Shown: positions 35,913-45,566, counted from the first letter of the stretch. The stretch: 64,000 bases of DNA from Plesiomonas sp051652165 (GCF_051652165.1 NZ_JBOFTR010000004.1:562679-626678); one strand, 5' to 3'. Translations and numbers: made by a program. The notes: a model not told the origin generated them from the sequence alone.

Positions 35913-37250
35913 TTACCGATTTGCGTGCAAGCTAAGAACCGTGACTAAATCTTGTGTTGAAAAGGGTTTACTGAGAAAACCATCCATTCCTGCGTTTTGG
36001 CACTCTTCCCTATCTTGCAGCATAGCATTGGCCGTTAACGCAATAATCACGGGTTGTAACAGTGGCAACGCACGAATCTGGCGTGTTGCCTCAAGGCCAT
36101 CCATAACAGGCATTTGAATATCCATCAGTACAATTTCAGGCTGAAACTGCTGTACAAACGCAACTGCCTCAGCACCGTTCTCTGCAAGTTGTGCCTGTAA
36201 CCCCAGTTTTTCTAAAATTTTTAATGAAAGACGTTGATTCGTTTTGTTATCTTCTACCAATAAGATATGCTGTAGTTTAATGTATTCAGGCAACATAGGT
36301 AATATCGATAGAGGTTGATCAATGCCTGTTGCTACTTTCATTGGCCAGCTAATGGTAAAACAACTGCCTTTACCCCATTCACTAACCACAGAAATATGCC
36401 CACCCATCATATGGATAAGCTGGTGGCTAATTGCCAGACCTAATCCACTTCCACCAAAACGGCGTGTTGTTGAACTGTCTGCCTGCTCAAATGGCTTAAA
36501 CAAACGGCTTTGCTGCTCATCAGTTAAACCAATACCTGTATCTTCTACATGTAGAGTTACTTGAAAATAACGTTGTTCTTCTAATTCAGGAAATATCGGC
36601 ATTAATTCTAACTTAACACTTACGCAACCCTGTTCAGTAAATTTCAAAGCGTTACTGACTAAATTCGATATAATTTGCCGTAATCGTGTCATATCCCCAT
36701 AAAAAAAGTGTTTTCCCTTCGCCCCTTTTAACTCTAAGCCAGTGCCTTGTTTTACTGCTTTAGGGCTAAAGAGTGTAATAATACTGTAAAGTAGCTCACT
36801 TAAATCAAACACAGACTCTTCTAAACTCAACTTTCCAGCTTCAATACGCGAAAGATCAAGAATACCGTCAATAAGAGAGATGAGCGACTGACCACATGAA
36901 CGAATAGTTTCAACAAACTCATTCTGTTCTACATTAAGTGGTGTAGCTGCAAGCAGTTCTGCCATGCCCAGCACTCCATTCATTGGTGTGCGAATTTCAT
37001 GGCTCATCATCGCAAAAAATTCACTTTTTGCTTTCACTGCTTGTTCTGATCGAATAAGGGCTTGTTTTAACTCTTCGGTACGAACGGCAATTTGCGCTTC
37101 AAGGCTTTTCGCTGCACCCTCTAATAGAATATTGGCTGAATAGAGCTCAAGGCTCTTTACCTCAAGTAAACGCTCGGCTTCTTTACGCGCATTGCGCTCT
37201 CTTTCTATGCGCCGTTGTAATTTCAGAATATCAGAGTGAGCGTTATCCAT
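35913..37250 (-). CDS. Soluble hybrid histidine kinase associated with H-NOX
   Basis: The 445-residue protein has an N-terminal coiled coil (about 5-75), a HisKA domain with the phospho-acceptor His84 (MMSHEIRTPMNGVLG), a HATPase domain (NLVSNALKF, DTGIGL, GGSGLGLAIS), and a C-terminal receiver domain (LLVEDNKTNQRL, phospho-acceptor Asp in VLMDIQMPVMDG, KPF near the end). There is no membrane segment or own sensor domain. The H-NOX gene ends 7 bp upstream, so the heme protein is probably its sensor, as known for H-NOX/kinase pairs in Shewanella and Vibrio. Output partners (an Hpt protein or response regulator) are not in the window. Confidence 0.92.
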   Translation of the reverse strand: MDNAHSDILKLQRRIERERNARKEAERLLEVKSLELYSANILLEGAAKSLEAQIAVRTEELKQALIRSEQAVKAKSEFFAMMSHEIRTPMNGVLGMAELLAATPLNVEQNEFVETIRSCGQSLISLIDGILDLSRIEAGKLSLEESVFDLSELLYSIITLFSPKAVKQGTGLELKGAKGKHFFYGDMTRLRQIISNLVSNALKFTEQGCVSVKLELMPIFPELEEQRYFQVTLHVEDTGIGLTDEQQSRLFKPFEQADSSTTRRFGGSGLGLAISHQLIHMMGGHISVVSEWGKGSCFTISWPMKVATGIDQPLSILPMLPEYIKLQHILLVEDNKTNQRLSLKILEKLGLQAQLAENGAEAVAFVQQFQPEIVLMDIQMPVMDGLEATRQIRALPLLQPVIIALTANAMLQDREECQNAGMDGFLSKPFSTQDLVTVLSLHANR

Positions 37251-37257
37251 AATAATA

Positions 37258-37800
37258 TTAAGCAGTTAACGTAAGCGTAATTTCAATTAATGTCGATTTA
37301 TCTTGCTGTGGATGCAAAATAACACAACCGGTTTGGCAATAATGCAATAATGCGCCTTCAACCAAGCCTTGTGCTAAACGATCTAGACAACGTGGTGAGC
37401 GATATTGCAACAGTTGACGCTGTTCTGTCTGCTCAAGCACCTCAAAGGCAGGTAACTCAGCATCGGGATACAGTTTTTTTACTTCCGCATGAATAACATC
37501 TTCAATGCCCGCTAACAGGCTAAATGTGGTGGAGTGGCCCACTAAAAATTGTGGGTATAACTGGCTAAAACGGCCAAACAGAAATTGACCAAATTGATGA
37601 ATAAGATCGCCAGGCGGAATACCACTACGCTGGGAAAGAGCGGCTACTAAGCTTGCCATTTCGCTAAAAGGATATGTGCCGACTGAGGTATAGGCACCAC
37701 CGTGTGGCAACTTTGCGTCATCTATTACATCATCGACCATATCCTCTGAAAATACATGCGATACCATATCCATAAATTCAGTAAACACGATCCCTTTCAT
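37258..37800 (-). CDS. H-NOX heme nitric-oxide sensor protein
   Basis: The 180-residue protein is a stand-alone H-NOX domain: MKGIVFTEFMDMVSHVFSED start, GGAYTSVGTYPFSEMASLV, proximal heme ligand His104 (DVIHAEVKKLYPDAELP), and the heme-propionate motif YRSPR (133-137, Y-x-S-x-R). The family binds NO at the heme and controls a partner kinase. Cys138, His153, Cys155 and Cys159 cluster near the C-terminus, possibly the zinc or thiol site described in some H-NOX proteins. The second ATG (37800) is chosen: it gives the canonical start and a GAGAG at proper distance; the first ATG adds two residues. Confidence 0.93.
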   Translation of the reverse strand: MKGIVFTEFMDMVSHVFSEDMVDDVIDDAKLPHGGAYTSVGTYPFSEMASLVAALSQRSGIPPGDLIHQFGQFLFGRFSQLYPQFLVGHSTTFSLLAGIEDVIHAEVKKLYPDAELPAFEVLEQTEQRQLLQYRSPRCLDRLAQGLVEGALLHYCQTGCVILHPQQDKSTLIEITLTLTA

Positions 37801-38003
37801 CTGCATACTCTCTGTCGATTACGCTAATGTGTGGTTAGCTTTTAGTCGCTGCGCACTTATGTTTAATATGGAGGATAAATACTTCTTGATACTCCCCTTG
37901 TTATAAACCTTAGTTCATTCTTTCGGCTTACTCCATGAAAGTAGCAAGATTTACAGGTGTAACCCTTAAAATGCGATCTAAGCTGTTTATAACCGGCTGA
38001 AAT

Positions 38004-38035
38004 AAAAAAAGCACCACGATAACGTGATGCTTTTT
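38004..38035 (-). terminator. Rho-independent terminator of ndh
   Basis: On the minus strand GCATCACG and CGTGGTGC pair (one G-T) around TTAT, flanked by A and T runs. It lies 24 bp downstream of the ndh stop codon. Confidence 0.85.
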
Positions 38036-38059
38036 AAACCACAGCGGGTTAATGCAAAA

Positions 38060-39352
38060 TCAGTGCAGTTTCAATGTTGGTCGAATAACGCGATTAATAC
38101 GACCAACTAACATCATCAAGCCGGTTTTAATATAACCGTGTAACGCAACCTGATGCATTCGATATAATGAGATATAAGCAACCCGTGCAATACGCCCTTC
38201 AATCATCATTGAACCGCGCATTAAGTTCCCCATTAGGCTACCTACTGTACTAAATTTAGACAGTGAAACCAATGAACCACGATCGTTATACACGTACTTT
38301 TTCAGGTCGCGCCCGTCAAACAGTGCCAAAATGTTGTCATAGCACAAGCTGGCCATTTGATGTGCTGATTGTGCGCGCGGTGGCACAAACGAGCCATCTT
38401 CTTGTGGGCAACTTGCACAGTCACCAATGGCAAAAATATGTGAATCACGGGTCGTTTGTAATGTTGGTTCAACAACTAACTGATTGATTCGGTTAGTTTC
38501 CAACCCTGCGATATCTTTCATAAAATCAGGTGCTTTGATCCCTGCAGCCCAAACCATCAACTCGGCAGGAATATAATCACCCTCTTTGGTATGTAAACCA
38601 CCGGCATCAGCTTTCGTTACCATTGTCTGCGTGCGCACGTTGACACCCAATTTGGTCAGCTCAAGGTGTGCTGCAGATGAAATACGTACTGGCAGTGCAG
38701 GTAAAATGCGCTCACCGGCCTCCACCAATGTGACATTCAGATGACGGCTATCGAGTGCTTCAAAACCATAGCTGTGCAGTTGCTTCACTGCATTATGCAG
38801 TTCAGCAGAAAGCTCTACCCCTGTAGCTCCCCCACCCACAATAGCGATGTTCACTTTATCTTGTTTCTCAGGTTGTGCTGAGAACTTCATAAACTGGTTT
38901 AACATCGCTTCATGGAAACGATTTGCCTGATCAGGGCTATCAAGGAAGATACAATTATCTGCCACACCTTCGGTGCAAAAATCATTTGATTTACTGCCCA
39001 GAGCCATAACCAGAACATCAAAAAATAGCTCACGTTCAGGTACTAATAACTCATTATTTTCATCACGAATTTCAGCTAATGTCACTGAACGACGCTCACG
39101 ATCAACATTAATCAGTGTACCTTGTTGAAACTGAAAATAGTGGTTATGCGCATGTGCACGATAACTCAGTGCATCAATACCGTCATCCATTGAGCCTGTT
39201 GCAACTTCATGCAACAACGGTTTCCACAGATGGGTCTGGTTGCGGTCGATCAGTGTAATTTCTGCTTTGCCTTTGCGACCGAGCTTATTCCCCATACGGG
39301 TTACTAATTCAAGGCCACCAGCACCGCCGCCAACAACAATAATTTTTTTCAA
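38060..39352 (-). CDS. ndh: Type II NADH dehydrogenase (NADH:quinone oxidoreductase)
   Basis: The 430-residue flavoprotein is close to E. coli Ndh, the non-proton-pumping NADH:ubiquinone oxidoreductase at the inner membrane. It shows the FAD-binding GGGAGGLELVTRMG (residues 8-21), the NADH-binding GGGATGVELSAEL, and the FAD motif IFAIGDCASC. The amphipathic C-terminus is typical of membrane attachment. The same genome carries complex I (nuo) at 55-64 kb. No convincing FNR box was found in the short region upstream, unlike E. coli ndh. Confidence 0.96.
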   Translation of the reverse strand: MKKIIVVGGGAGGLELVTRMGNKLGRKGKAEITLIDRNQTHLWKPLLHEVATGSMDDGIDALSYRAHAHNHYFQFQQGTLINVDRERRSVTLAEIRDENNELLVPERELFFDVLVMALGSKSNDFCTEGVADNCIFLDSPDQANRFHEAMLNQFMKFSAQPEKQDKVNIAIVGGGATGVELSAELHNAVKQLHSYGFEALDSRHLNVTLVEAGERILPALPVRISSAAHLELTKLGVNVRTQTMVTKADAGGLHTKEGDYIPAELMVWAAGIKAPDFMKDIAGLETNRINQLVVEPTLQTTRDSHIFAIGDCASCPQEDGSFVPPRAQSAHQMASLCYDNILALFDGRDLKKYVYNDRGSLVSLSKFSTVGSLMGNLMRGSMMIEGRIARVAYISLYRMHQVALHGYIKTGLMMLVGRINRVIRPTLKLH

Positions 39353-39476
39353 GGCGTAGCCCCCGTTACCACTTTTGGTCAGAATGATGAAAAATCACAC
39401 CAAACACACAAAGGCTACTGTTCAAGCATGCATTATTTGATAGAGCAGATTAAGACTAAAAAAGAGACTATATCGC

Positions 39477-40022
39477 CTATGATGCTTGCAGTTTGAATGC
39501 CTTAATGCGTTGAAGGTGAGAAGAAATACTTTTAAATTTATGGGATTGCGTGTTATCCCACACAATATTATAAAATTCTGTTAGCTCTTCCTGAGAGGCT
39601 TGATTATCCAATACTTCATCCTGAGTGGAAAGGATCACCAAACAATTTCCTGTATTTTTTTTACGAAAATTTTCTACACATTTAGTCGCAATATCGAAAT
39701 ACTCTTCTGGCCGATCAATTTTATCTGCCATGTTATTTTCAGGATGTAAATTAGGATTCAACATGACTTGGCGAATGCCGCACAGAAAACCAATCCGTTC
39801 TGCCCAGTATGCTCCTAATCCAACACCACAAATTAGTGGTGTTTTATCCTCACTTTGCTGAATAGCTTTGTGCACTTCTTTTAATAAATGCTGCATATCG
39901 TGGCGCGGGTGCAATGTGCTGTAACTGATAAACCGAACATCAGGATCAATAAATTGCAATTGCAAAATTTTCTCATGATTACCTGGGCTCGTTGAATCAA
40001 AACCGTGTAAATAGATGATCAT
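39477..40022 (-). CDS. ycfP: YcfP-like alpha/beta hydrolase (UPF0227)
   Basis: The 181-residue product starts MIIYLHGFDSTSPGNHEK and has the nucleophile-elbow-like GVGLGAYWAERIG, where family members usually show G-x-S-x-G; here the central residue is Leu rather than Ser, as E. coli YcfP-type proteins can also lack a standard elbow. The C-terminal SSHLQRIKAF contains the conserved His. Function is not established; it is classed as esterase-like. It lies between nagZ and ndh, exactly the E. coli order. Confidence 0.88.
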   Translation of the reverse strand: MIIYLHGFDSTSPGNHEKILQLQFIDPDVRFISYSTLHPRHDMQHLLKEVHKAIQQSEDKTPLICGVGLGAYWAERIGFLCGIRQVMLNPNLHPENNMADKIDRPEEYFDIATKCVENFRKKNTGNCLVILSTQDEVLDNQASQEELTEFYNIVWDNTQSHKFKSISSHLQRIKAFKLQAS

Positions 40023-40130
40023 GGTCTATTCCTTAAACGTGATAAGTACGATACGTTTTTTTCATGGATTATTGATGCATAACGTTACGCACATCGCTTA
40101 TGCATACCACTGTTATGTATACTGCTATGG

Positions 40131-41165
40131 CTAGTTAGCGTGTAATTTATCTTTATGATCTTGCCAGCGCACAGCCAAATTCTGTAACTGTTGATGGCTA
40201 TTTATCCAACGAGTGGAAGCCTCTAACTCAGTTTGTATTAGCGCAGGTTTATGCAATAAATGCACAATACGCTCAGAGCGAGTCAGTGGTAAACGGTCAA
40301 GTACTTCAACAGCACCTTGCCGATTATTGCATACGAGCAGCATATCGCATCCTGCCCTGAGTGAAGCCTCTGCCCGCTCGGCATAACTGCCCATAATCGC
40401 AGCACCTTCCATTGACAGATCGTCAGAGAAAATCACACCATCAAATTGCAACTGCTTTCGCAACACCTCTTTAAGCCAAAACTCAGAACCACTTGCAGGG
40501 CGAGCATCACACTCAGTATAAATGACATGAGCAGGCATCACTGCATCTAAACGCCCTTCCTGATTAAGCTGGCGGAATAGCGCCATATCGTGGTTCATGA
40601 TCTCTGCTTTACTGCGATTATCATGCGGAGTCTCTTTGTGCGAGTCAGCAAGTACTGCACCGTGCCCTGGAAAATGTTTACCCGTAACGCTCATGCCTGC
40701 ACTGTGCATACCATCAATATAACTGCGAGCAAGATCCAGTGCTTTTTGTGGGTCATCGTGAAATGCCCGATCACCAATTGCCGCACACTGATGCCCTAAG
40801 TCAAGCACAGGCGCAAAGCTAAGATCAATATCCATTGCCAACAGTTCAGCGGCCATCATCCAGCCACTTTCAAAAGCCAACGATAACGCCTGTGGCCATG
40901 CATTTAAAGCAGCAAAAGATTGCGGAGCGGGTAAGCGAGTAAATCCTTCACGAAAACGCTGAACGCGCCCACCCTCTTGATCAACAGCTAACAGTAATGG
41001 GCGTTGTACAGTTTGGCGAATATCTTTAATTAAAGCCTGCATTTGTGCCCGATCGTGATAATTACGCGCAAAAAAAATCACGCCTCCAACAAGTGGGTGA
41101 CGCAAAATATCTCGTTCTTCTGCATCAAGCTCATAACCAAGCACATCAAGCATGACTGGGCCCAT
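40131..41165 (-). CDS. nagZ: Beta-N-acetylhexosaminidase NagZ (cell-wall recycling)
   Basis: The 344-residue cytoplasmic glycoside hydrolase family 3 enzyme starts MGPVMLDVLGYELDAEERDIL, matching NagZ. It shows LAVDQEGGRVQRFREGFTRLP, the signature KHFPGHGAVLADSHKETP with the catalytic His/Asp dyad, and the nucleophile region FSDDLSMEGA. It removes GlcNAc from anhydro-muropeptides, feeding NagK. AGGAG stands 7 nt before the ATG. It belongs to the hinT-ycfL-thiK-nagZ-ycfP-ndh gene order shared with E. coli. Confidence 0.96.
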   Translation of the reverse strand: MGPVMLDVLGYELDAEERDILRHPLVGGVIFFARNYHDRAQMQALIKDIRQTVQRPLLLAVDQEGGRVQRFREGFTRLPAPQSFAALNAWPQALSLAFESGWMMAAELLAMDIDLSFAPVLDLGHQCAAIGDRAFHDDPQKALDLARSYIDGMHSAGMSVTGKHFPGHGAVLADSHKETPHDNRSKAEIMNHDMALFRQLNQEGRLDAVMPAHVIYTECDARPASGSEFWLKEVLRKQLQFDGVIFSDDLSMEGAAIMGSYAERAEASLRAGCDMLLVCNNRQGAVEVLDRLPLTRSERIVHLLHKPALIQTELEASTRWINSHQQLQNLAVRWQDHKDKLHAN

Positions 41166-41258
41166 GGTGTTTCTCCTGTAATTACCTGCATCTAACGTTG
41201 ATTGTGTATCAGAGTGGAAAAAATTTATCGTAATGCCCTATTTGGCGGAAGCAGCTAG

Positions 41259-42179
41259 TCATCTGGCAAATATAGAGGGGATCTGTGTTAAGTTTTTATG
41301 TCTTAACGTATGTTGATACTGCCTAGCCCACGTTGCATACTGCGATTCACCTGTTTGCCCAAAACGTACTTCAAACCATAATAACGTGAGAAAATGACAC
41401 CATGGCCGCCAATGTGCCATATCCTCTAACAGTAGCGATTGTATTTGTTGATCTGGCAAATAGTATTGTAAAAACACGTGTAACTGTTCCACACTAAATT
41501 GGTTTGCATCACACAAAAAAAGCATTTCACATGCAAGAGCATTTACTGCGGCGTATTCCCAATCGATGAGTGCAAGCCCTGTTGATGTTAATACCATGTT
41601 AGCAGGGTGCAGATCGTGATGAGCTAGGATTGGCATGCTCAAACAAGGTGGTTTTTGTACTGAAAATGCGTTGTATAGTTGTTGTAAATCGGATGTTTTT
41701 CGTGACGATACTGTGTGTTGCCAGTACAAAGCTAAACGCTGCTTGATATCAAAGACAGGAACACTCTGTTTAAGCAACATTGGTGATAATGACAATGTGC
41801 AGTGATGGACAGCTTGAAGACACGTTGCTAACTGCTGTAAACCCTGTTTATGTTGTAAATAATCAACAGGGCAAATATTACCGATAACCCACGTTAAAAT
41901 ACTCCACTGTGGGCTATCATAAAATAGTGTTGGTGCTCGATAGGCTGTATGGGGGTCTATGGCTAAATATCGCAACACTTGTTGCTCTTGAGTCCGACAA
42001 ATCCCCAATTGTTTAGCATGCTCACCACCTCTACGCGCCACGAACAGAGTATTATTTTCAAGTCGGATCTGAAAACTGCCCCCAGATAAGCCCATCAATG
42101 GCACAACCGAACTAACTTTTAGGTTATGCCAGCAAGGTAAAGCAAGAATCTGCAATATGGGATCGTCGGTTATCAACAT
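41259..42179 (-). CDS. thiK: Thiamine kinase-like phosphotransferase (ThiK)
   Basis: The 306-residue APH/choline-kinase-fold protein has GLSGGSFQIRL near the start (nucleotide loop), the catalytic LAHHDLHPANMVL (Asp and Asn) and the metal-binding LALIDWEYAA. The closing FEVRFGQTGESQYATW parallels E. coli ThiK, and the gene lies upstream of nagZ as thiK does in E. coli. ThiK phosphorylates salvaged thiamine. Overall similarity is moderate, so a related small-molecule kinase remains possible. Confidence 0.78.
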   Translation of the reverse strand: MLITDDPILQILALPCWHNLKVSSVVPLMGLSGGSFQIRLENNTLFVARRGGEHAKQLGICRTQEQQVLRYLAIDPHTAYRAPTLFYDSPQWSILTWVIGNICPVDYLQHKQGLQQLATCLQAVHHCTLSLSPMLLKQSVPVFDIKQRLALYWQHTVSSRKTSDLQQLYNAFSVQKPPCLSMPILAHHDLHPANMVLTSTGLALIDWEYAAVNALACEMLFLCDANQFSVEQLHVFLQYYLPDQQIQSLLLEDMAHWRPWCHFLTLLWFEVRFGQTGESQYATWARQYQHTLRHKNLTQIPSIFAR

Positions 42180-42235
42180 ACCTTATCCATACCCGTTACC
42201 ATATATGCCAGCCTAGAAAAACGCACAGTGCAGAC

Positions 42236-42634
42236 TTATTTTTTGGTACGCACATATAACCGAAAATACTCTGCATTCAGATCGGTTGCCACTGCATGAA
42301 TACGGCCAATCTCATTCGCTAATACGGTTAATGTATGCCAAAGTGTGCTATCACTATCAATTTCCAGCCCCTGTGCGTTGTACCAGTAAAAACGGTACTC
42401 CAACAATTTCGCCGTTTTTTGTTGGTTTTTAATCACTACTTGTACAGTTAATCGCTGGTTTTTTTTAGTTGAATCAATACGCTCAACCTTAATGACATGG
42501 CTAGAGTCTGCATCTGCAACAACGACTTGCTGTTGCTGATCGATCTTAAAACCAGAAGTTGTCGCTGTACAACCTGACAATACCACGCATGTCAATACAA
42601 TTAACCCAACAAGTCGCCCAAAACAACGTATCAA
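42236..42634 (-). CDS. ycfL: YcfL-like lipoprotein (DUF1425)
   Basis: The 132-residue product begins at a TTG that overlaps the hinT stop (TTGA) and gives a lipoprotein signal (LIRCFGRLVGLIVLTCVVLS, then G and Cys22 of the LSGC lipobox). The mature part, with LEYRFYWYNAQGLEIDSDSTLWHTL, matches the YcfL/DUF1425 family. The open frame continues upstream inside hinT, but that would bury the signal peptide, so TTG is preferred. In E. coli lpoB lies between ycfL and thiK; it is absent here. Role unknown; predicted periplasmic or outer membrane. Confidence 0.82.
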   Translation of the reverse strand: MIRCFGRLVGLIVLTCVVLSGCTATTSGFKIDQQQQVVVADADSSHVIKVERIDSTKKNQRLTVQVVIKNQQKTAKLLEYRFYWYNAQGLEIDSDSTLWHTLTVLANEIGRIHAVATDLNAEYFRLYVRTKK

Positions 42635-42996
42635 TGTGTATTCACCGTTGTACTTAATAGTGGCCCTAACACCTGCCCACCAACAAGGTGCATGTGGATA
42701 TGATAAACCTCTTGCCCACCGTGACGATTGCAATTCATTATTAAACGATAGCCATCATCCGCAATACCTTCTGTTGATGCAATTTTAGCTGCAACAGTAA
42801 TCATTCGGCCGAGTGCTTTTTCATCTTCAATCGTCACATCATTGGTTGTTGCAATAAGGTGATTAGGTACAATTAAAATATGGGTTGGAGCTTGTGGATT
42901 TATATCACGAAATGCGGTAACTAACTCATCTTGATACACGACATCTGCCGGGATTTCACGACGAATAATTTTACTAAAAATAGTCTCTTCAGCCAT
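42631..42996 (-). CDS. hinT: HIT-family purine nucleoside phosphoramidase HinT
   Basis: The 121-residue protein has TIFSKIIRREIPADVVYQDE at the start and the histidine triad VYHIHMHLVGG near the C-terminus. HinT hydrolyses AMP-lysine and AMP-N phosphoramidates. A clear AAAGGAG precedes the ATG by 7 nt. It is first in the hinT-ycfL-thiK-nagZ run and overlaps the ycfL TTG start. Confidence 0.95.
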   Translation of the reverse strand: MAEETIFSKIIRREIPADVVYQDELVTAFRDINPQAPTHILIVPNHLIATTNDVTIEDEKALGRMITVAAKIASTEGIADDGYRLIMNCNRHGGQEVYHIHMHLVGGQVLGPLLSTTVNTH

Positions 42997-43362
42997 ATCT
43001 ATACTCCTTTATTACGTTAGGCACTGCGTACACTATATTGCTGACACTATTGTACTGCAACTGTAGTGATATTTAAAAATAACAATAATATACTCACAAT
43101 ATCATATCGTAAGGATCACCATTTATAGCACACTACGAACATCCATTAAGTACATTCGCTTTATCATGTCATCACACAATATTAAAGCCACAAACCCCAA
43201 GTCACAAAAATGTATATATCTCGCAACATGATAACTATTTCGTTATCTGTCTCGAAAAAGAAATAACATATTGCAGTTATGATTTAACACCCAACGTCAT
43301 TAGCCGATAGACCACATATTAGACATTGATGTTACTCCTCTCTTTTTGCGGTGTTGAATTTT
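42997..43362. other. Divergent intergenic region hinT / chemoreceptor gene
   Basis: This 366-bp AT-rich region holds no supported ORF. It contains the sigma-28-like promoter of the chemoreceptor gene at 43284-43310 and must hold the hinT promoter in its left part. Confidence 0.6.
43284..43310 (+). promoter_or_regulatory. Sigma-28 (FliA)-like promoter
   Basis: GCCGATAG at 43303-43310 matches the FliA -10 consensus GCCGATAA at 7 of 8 bases. TTAACACC lies upstream at the proper 11-bp spacing, though it matches TAAAGTTT poorly. Its place upstream of a chemoreceptor gene supports it. Confidence 0.5.
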
Positions 43363-45420
43363 ATGGATAAAAAAAATAACGCGTCAGTCATTCGCCATAT
43401 GGCAATCAGTTTCATTGTTATTGTTGGTGCATTTATTGCTGCAAGTTTATTTTCACTCGATGTTGCTGGACGTTTAAAAGATAGTCTTGATGTTGTCATA
43501 AAAAAAGCCATTCCTGTTACAGACACCTCATCAGAACTTACGCTTAATTTGCTGACAATGGATAATGCACTCACGGGTTTTATTGCAAATCAAAATGCCA
43601 CATTGATTGCACATTATCAGCAAACATTTGATCTTGGTCATCAGCAATTTCGCCAACATATTGAATATCTCGATCAGTTGATTGACTCAACCTTGTCTGT
43701 AAAAACACTAGCTCTCGCGTCAACTGAACACTCAGGTAATACACAACCTGTAGATGCTGAAAAGATTATGCAATTGAATCATCTTGAACAACGTTATTCT
43801 ACGCTTGCGAGCACAACATTTACCCGTTACGAACAGATACTTCAAGGCCGCCAGAACTTAAATCAAGCTGTTCAAGCGTTCCAAAATAAAAAGCTTGAAT
43901 TACAATATGGGCTAAAAGCATTGATTGATAATAGTAATAATAATGTACTCAAATTAACCAGTGAGTCTTTTTTCAACAGCTTACGTGAAGTGGATAACAC
44001 CACATCAGAGGCGTTGCTCACAAAGGATATTACAAGCATTGAAGCTGCTATCAAAAAAAATAAAATGAATGTTGTCCGACTCAATTACTCTTTTAAAGCA
44101 CTCGCCACACAAGAGCCTATATTGCACGAACGCTATGGTGAACTGTTTCAAGGTTTTTTAACTGATGCAGGGCGTAAAGATGGTGTTTTACAACAACATG
44201 ATAACTTTACCCGCAGTGAATATGCCGTCGATCAAGATATCACTGAATTATCTAAATTGATGAAAAGTGCATTAGCACTCCTACAAGCATTACGCCAACA
44301 ATCTACTGAACAAGTGACAACGCTAACCGAGCAAGCCAATAATAACTATACTGGTGGTTTTTGGTTTTCTATCACAATTTCAACGATTGTTGTTCTACTT
44401 GCTACCCTTACAGGTTGGTTTTTAGCTCGTTCAATACGTAAACCAGTACACACTATTTTGCAAACACTGCATGATCTTGAATCAGGTAATATGACAAGTC
44501 GAATTAATACAATCTCTAACAATGAGTTTGGTTTAATTGCTAATCATATCAATACAATGGCAACACGATTACACGATATCCTCGAACAAATTGGCCATGC
44601 ATCAACACAATTATCACATGTCACTTTACTTAATCAGGCTAACACAACCAATGCACATACCGCAGTAGAATCACAACGTGAACAAACAACCAGTGTCGCT
44701 ACCGCAATGGCAGAAATGGAACACTCAGTAAAAGAGATCGCTCGCAGTGTTAACCACACGCTTGATCAAGTGCTCATACTCGAACAGACTGTGGTACAAA
44801 GTGATAGTTTAGTACAAAACAACATCAGCACGAGCCAACAACTCTCTTCTCGGCTCACTCATACCTCCTCTGAAGTTAAGATAGTTGCCCAAATGAGTGA
44901 GCGAATCGGTTCAATTTTGGACGTTATTCGCAGTATTGCCGATCAGACTAACTTGCTGGCGCTTAATGCCGCTATTGAAGCAGCCCGTGCCGGTGATATG
45001 GGCCGTGGTTTTGCCGTTGTAGCCGATGAAGTGCGTGTATTAGCAAAACGCACCACGGACTCAACCGGACAAATCGAAAAAATGATCACTGAATTACAAA
45101 CCAGTACACATACTGCACTGAGCAATATGGATAACTGCCTTAATGATATGTCTTTGAGTGTCAATCAAACCAGCCAAACCGGTAATGCAATGAAAATTAT
45201 TCTTGATGGGCTTGGCCAAATCAGCGATATGAACGCGCAAATAGCCAATGCAGCTACAGAACAAGAAGCCACATCAACAGATATTGCCCGCAATTTAGAA
45301 GAGATATTGCGTTTAGCTGATCAAAATTTTCACAGTATTGAAAAAATAGCGGGAAACAGTACTCAACTCGAAACTCTAGCTACTTCACAAGAACGGCTCG
45401 TTAAGCAATTTACACTATGA
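43363..45420 (+). CDS. Methyl-accepting chemotaxis protein
   Basis: The 685-residue chemoreceptor has a membrane helix at about 13-32, a long helical periplasmic domain of about 290 residues (four-helix-bundle-like, ligand unknown), a second helix near 326-350 (FWFSITISTIVVLLATLTGW), a HAMP domain, and the signalling domain with the hairpin tip IADQTNLLALNAAIEAARAG and GRGFAVVADEVRVLAKRT. No C-terminal CheR-binding pentapeptide is seen (ends RLVKQFTL). ATG 43363 is preferred to a GTG 12 bp upstream. A sigma-28-like promoter precedes it. No flagellar or che genes lie in the window. Confidence 0.92.
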   Translation: MDKKNNASVIRHMAISFIVIVGAFIAASLFSLDVAGRLKDSLDVVIKKAIPVTDTSSELTLNLLTMDNALTGFIANQNATLIAHYQQTFDLGHQQFRQHIEYLDQLIDSTLSVKTLALASTEHSGNTQPVDAEKIMQLNHLEQRYSTLASTTFTRYEQILQGRQNLNQAVQAFQNKKLELQYGLKALIDNSNNNVLKLTSESFFNSLREVDNTTSEALLTKDITSIEAAIKKNKMNVVRLNYSFKALATQEPILHERYGELFQGFLTDAGRKDGVLQQHDNFTRSEYAVDQDITELSKLMKSALALLQALRQQSTEQVTTLTEQANNNYTGGFWFSITISTIVVLLATLTGWFLARSIRKPVHTILQTLHDLESGNMTSRINTISNNEFGLIANHINTMATRLHDILEQIGHASTQLSHVTLLNQANTTNAHTAVESQREQTTSVATAMAEMEHSVKEIARSVNHTLDQVLILEQTVVQSDSLVQNNISTSQQLSSRLTHTSSEVKIVAQMSERIGSILDVIRSIADQTNLLALNAAIEAARAGDMGRGFAVVADEVRVLAKRTTDSTGQIEKMITELQTSTHTALSNMDNCLNDMSLSVNQTSQTGNAMKIILDGLGQISDMNAQIANAATEQEATSTDIARNLEEILRLADQNFHSIEKIAGNSTQLETLATSQERLVKQFTL

Positions 45421-45535
45421 TCTCATTTATATTACGATCTAATTTACATTGTGATTAACCTTTTACAAGGTATATGTAGACAACGATATGGGCACATAAA
45501 TATACAGATCTCTTATTGATCAAATCACTCTCTTT

Positions 45536-45566
45536 CGGCATACACACCATGAATATGTGTATGTCG
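45536..45566. other. Inverted repeat after the first chemoreceptor gene
   Basis: CGGCATACACA (45536-45546) and TGTGTATGTCG (45556-45566) form an 11-bp stem with one G-T pair and a 9-nt loop. No T run follows. It may be the mRNA 3' end structure of the chemoreceptor gene or an operator for the dihydroorotase gene. Confidence 0.5.
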
